DNA of 21,991 nucleotides from Spirogloea muscicola (taxonomy: Eukaryota > Streptophyta > Zygnematophyceae > Spirogloeales > Spirogloeaceae). Under the pieces are notes generated by a model that saw only the letters and a program-made list of their open reading frames with translations, made no database searches and was not told the origin of the DNA. Shown piece after piece: positions 20,801 through 21,991 of the stretch. Positions within the stretch are counted from its first letter, which is position 1, and each line of letters opens with the position of its first letter. The stretch lies in assembly GCA_009602725.1 (NCBI GenBank), contig WELB01000011.1, positions 1,091,599 to 1,113,589 of the forward strand. Direction: 5' to 3'. The translations under genes and the position numbers were made by a program.

Positions 20801-21868
20801 AACATACACCAGCTTCGTTGACAGTGCGCCCTCAGCAGAGACGCTCTGTTCTGACTTGCCAGCATCGCTTGGATGCTCTCGACCTTGGTCGCAGGCGTCA
20901 CCTGGACCATTTTCTTCTGCATCAAGCGTGCTGTCTGTGCTTGCTCTGGGCGCAACCCTGAACTTGAATTCGTTGAGGTAGTTCTGGAGCAGGTAGTAGA
21001 GGACAGACAGCGACTCTTGGCACTCATCCATTGCGGCAGGATTAAGTCGACTGCCAGTCATGGCCTCTCCAAGTACAGAAGCAACGTCCAAGGTCTGCGA
21101 CCGGCCAAGCTGGAGAGCGCATGCCCGGCAGGCCTCTTCGAGGTGTGACTGCAGGGTGCCAAATCGAGTAGCTAGCATCAGTGGCTACTTCTCCATCTTT
21201 TTCACAGATTGCAAGCGTCCTCGATTGAGAGCTGGTAACACATGTTGTGACAAGAGGGATCAAGATTCGCCTGAGCGGGCACAGACTACCATTCGCTCAG
21301 CCTAAACCCTTAACCCTGACAAGTAGCCGGATCAACTGGCAGCTCCTGTCCCGAATGCTGCCAGGACGCGATGCAGCTGTAGTAGATAGCAAGTTGATGT
21401 AACTGTGAGACTGCACATCCAGCAAGCCATATGGCAGCTCTCGCACAGTACCTTGTAAGCAGGGCACACGAGCGTGGCAGCGGCTGCCGTGCAGCCAAAG
21501 GGGCGCCACTTGTGGCCGCCAGTGCCGTAGTCCACAGAGCACCGACGGAACGCATCCACCATCGTGGCGAGGCCGGGAGGCGGGAGCTTGAGGAGCGCGG
21601 CGAGCAGGCCGTTGTGCAGCGGGCGCGAGTTCGGGAGGAACAGCAGCTCCACCAGGATGTGCGTGGCCGCTTGGAGCTCGCTTCCAGACGCCGCCGTGTG
21701 GCCTTCGGAGGCTCACGCCGTCGTCGCTGCCGCCGCCGTCGCCCAGAGGCGCAGGAAGGCGTCGGCGACGCGCTTGACCTGCGGAATCTCGGCGTAGGTC
21801 GTGGACGCGCCGGCCAGCCGGGCGAGCTCGGCGGCCAGCGCCGCGGCGGCGGACGAGCCGCGCAGCAG
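11852..21868 (-). CDS. THADA: THADA/Trm732 homologue (DUF2428), tRNA 2'-O-methylation cofactor, 11 exons, 5' end missing
   Basis: Exons in transcript order: 21868-21452 (start missing), 21148-20705, 20471-19893, 19690-19610, 19388-18894, 18717-16430, 16264-16094, 15924-15806, 15567-14998, 14778-12935 and 12673-11852, about 2600 residues. THADA/Trm732 is a HEAT/ARM-repeat protein that partners the FTSJ1/Trm7 methyltransferase for ribose methylation at tRNA position 32 in the cytoplasm. Evidence includes LFLPNSRPLH near the N-terminus, ESDAGSLVLRLIFRKYVLGL of DUF2428, ALWVVSADA, VGCWLSMKE joined by splicing to VSLLLATI, GNHFLEVLLALKHNGAIDKT, the RRSAGIP motif (15465-15485), ALVHRTLGFLN, RYPTLLPFF, and VETVMQQSFEHLTATFG in the last exon. 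These match land-plant THADA well. Oddities: an in-frame TGA at 21715-21713, a frame change of one missing base at about 18605-18640, another of one extra base at about 13840-13935 (or a 40-bp intron), and loss of the start codon into terminal poly(A). Flanking splice phases all agree, so the gene is probably functional in the organism. Confidence 0.92.

Positions 21869-21991
<123 letters not shown>

Overview
The window is nuclear DNA of a eukaryote, most likely a member of the green lineage and probably an alga. Genes are broken by many short GT-AG introns (about 80 to 470 bp), and GC-rich, CpG-rich patches sit at gene 5' ends. The right-hand gene resembles land-plant THADA closely, including phrases such as ALWVVSADA, VGCWLSMKEVSLLLATI and DDLLRRSAGIPAAF. 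That placement rests on recalled family sequences; no search was run. I see no tRNA, rRNA, CRISPR array, transposon or virus-derived element.

Layout. Positions 1-1225 are a GC-rich flank with a (CCG)5(CGG)6 palindrome, possibly the 5' part of a leftward gene running off the edge, and a conserved block upstream of gene 1. Gene 1 (1226-5263, +) and gene 2 (6795-11519, +) are tandem paralogues. Each has 12 exons, matching intron positions and phases, a secretory signal, a DOMON domain, a two-domain copper type II ascorbate-dependent monooxygenase (DBH/PHM/MOXD1 family) with all six copper ligands, and a hydrophobic C-terminus. The 1.5 kb between them holds a second copy of the gene 1 upstream block (6224-6388). 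Gene 2 is convergent with a large minus-strand gene of 11 exons (21868 down to 11852), which encodes THADA/Trm732, the tRNA 2'-O-methylation cofactor. Its 5' end is lost in a run of 123 A that ends the window.

Function. The paired monooxygenases would act in the secretory pathway or at the cell surface, hydroxylating an unknown small substrate with copper, O2 and an electron donor such as ascorbate. THADA acts in cytoplasmic tRNA anticodon-loop modification and has no evident functional link to them.

Quality. Four reading-frame anomalies (one in gene 1, three in THADA) interrupt genes whose splice sites and conserved motifs are otherwise intact. With the terminal poly(A), they look more like draft-assembly errors than decay. 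Gene 2 is fully consistent: its exons sum to exactly 678 codons.
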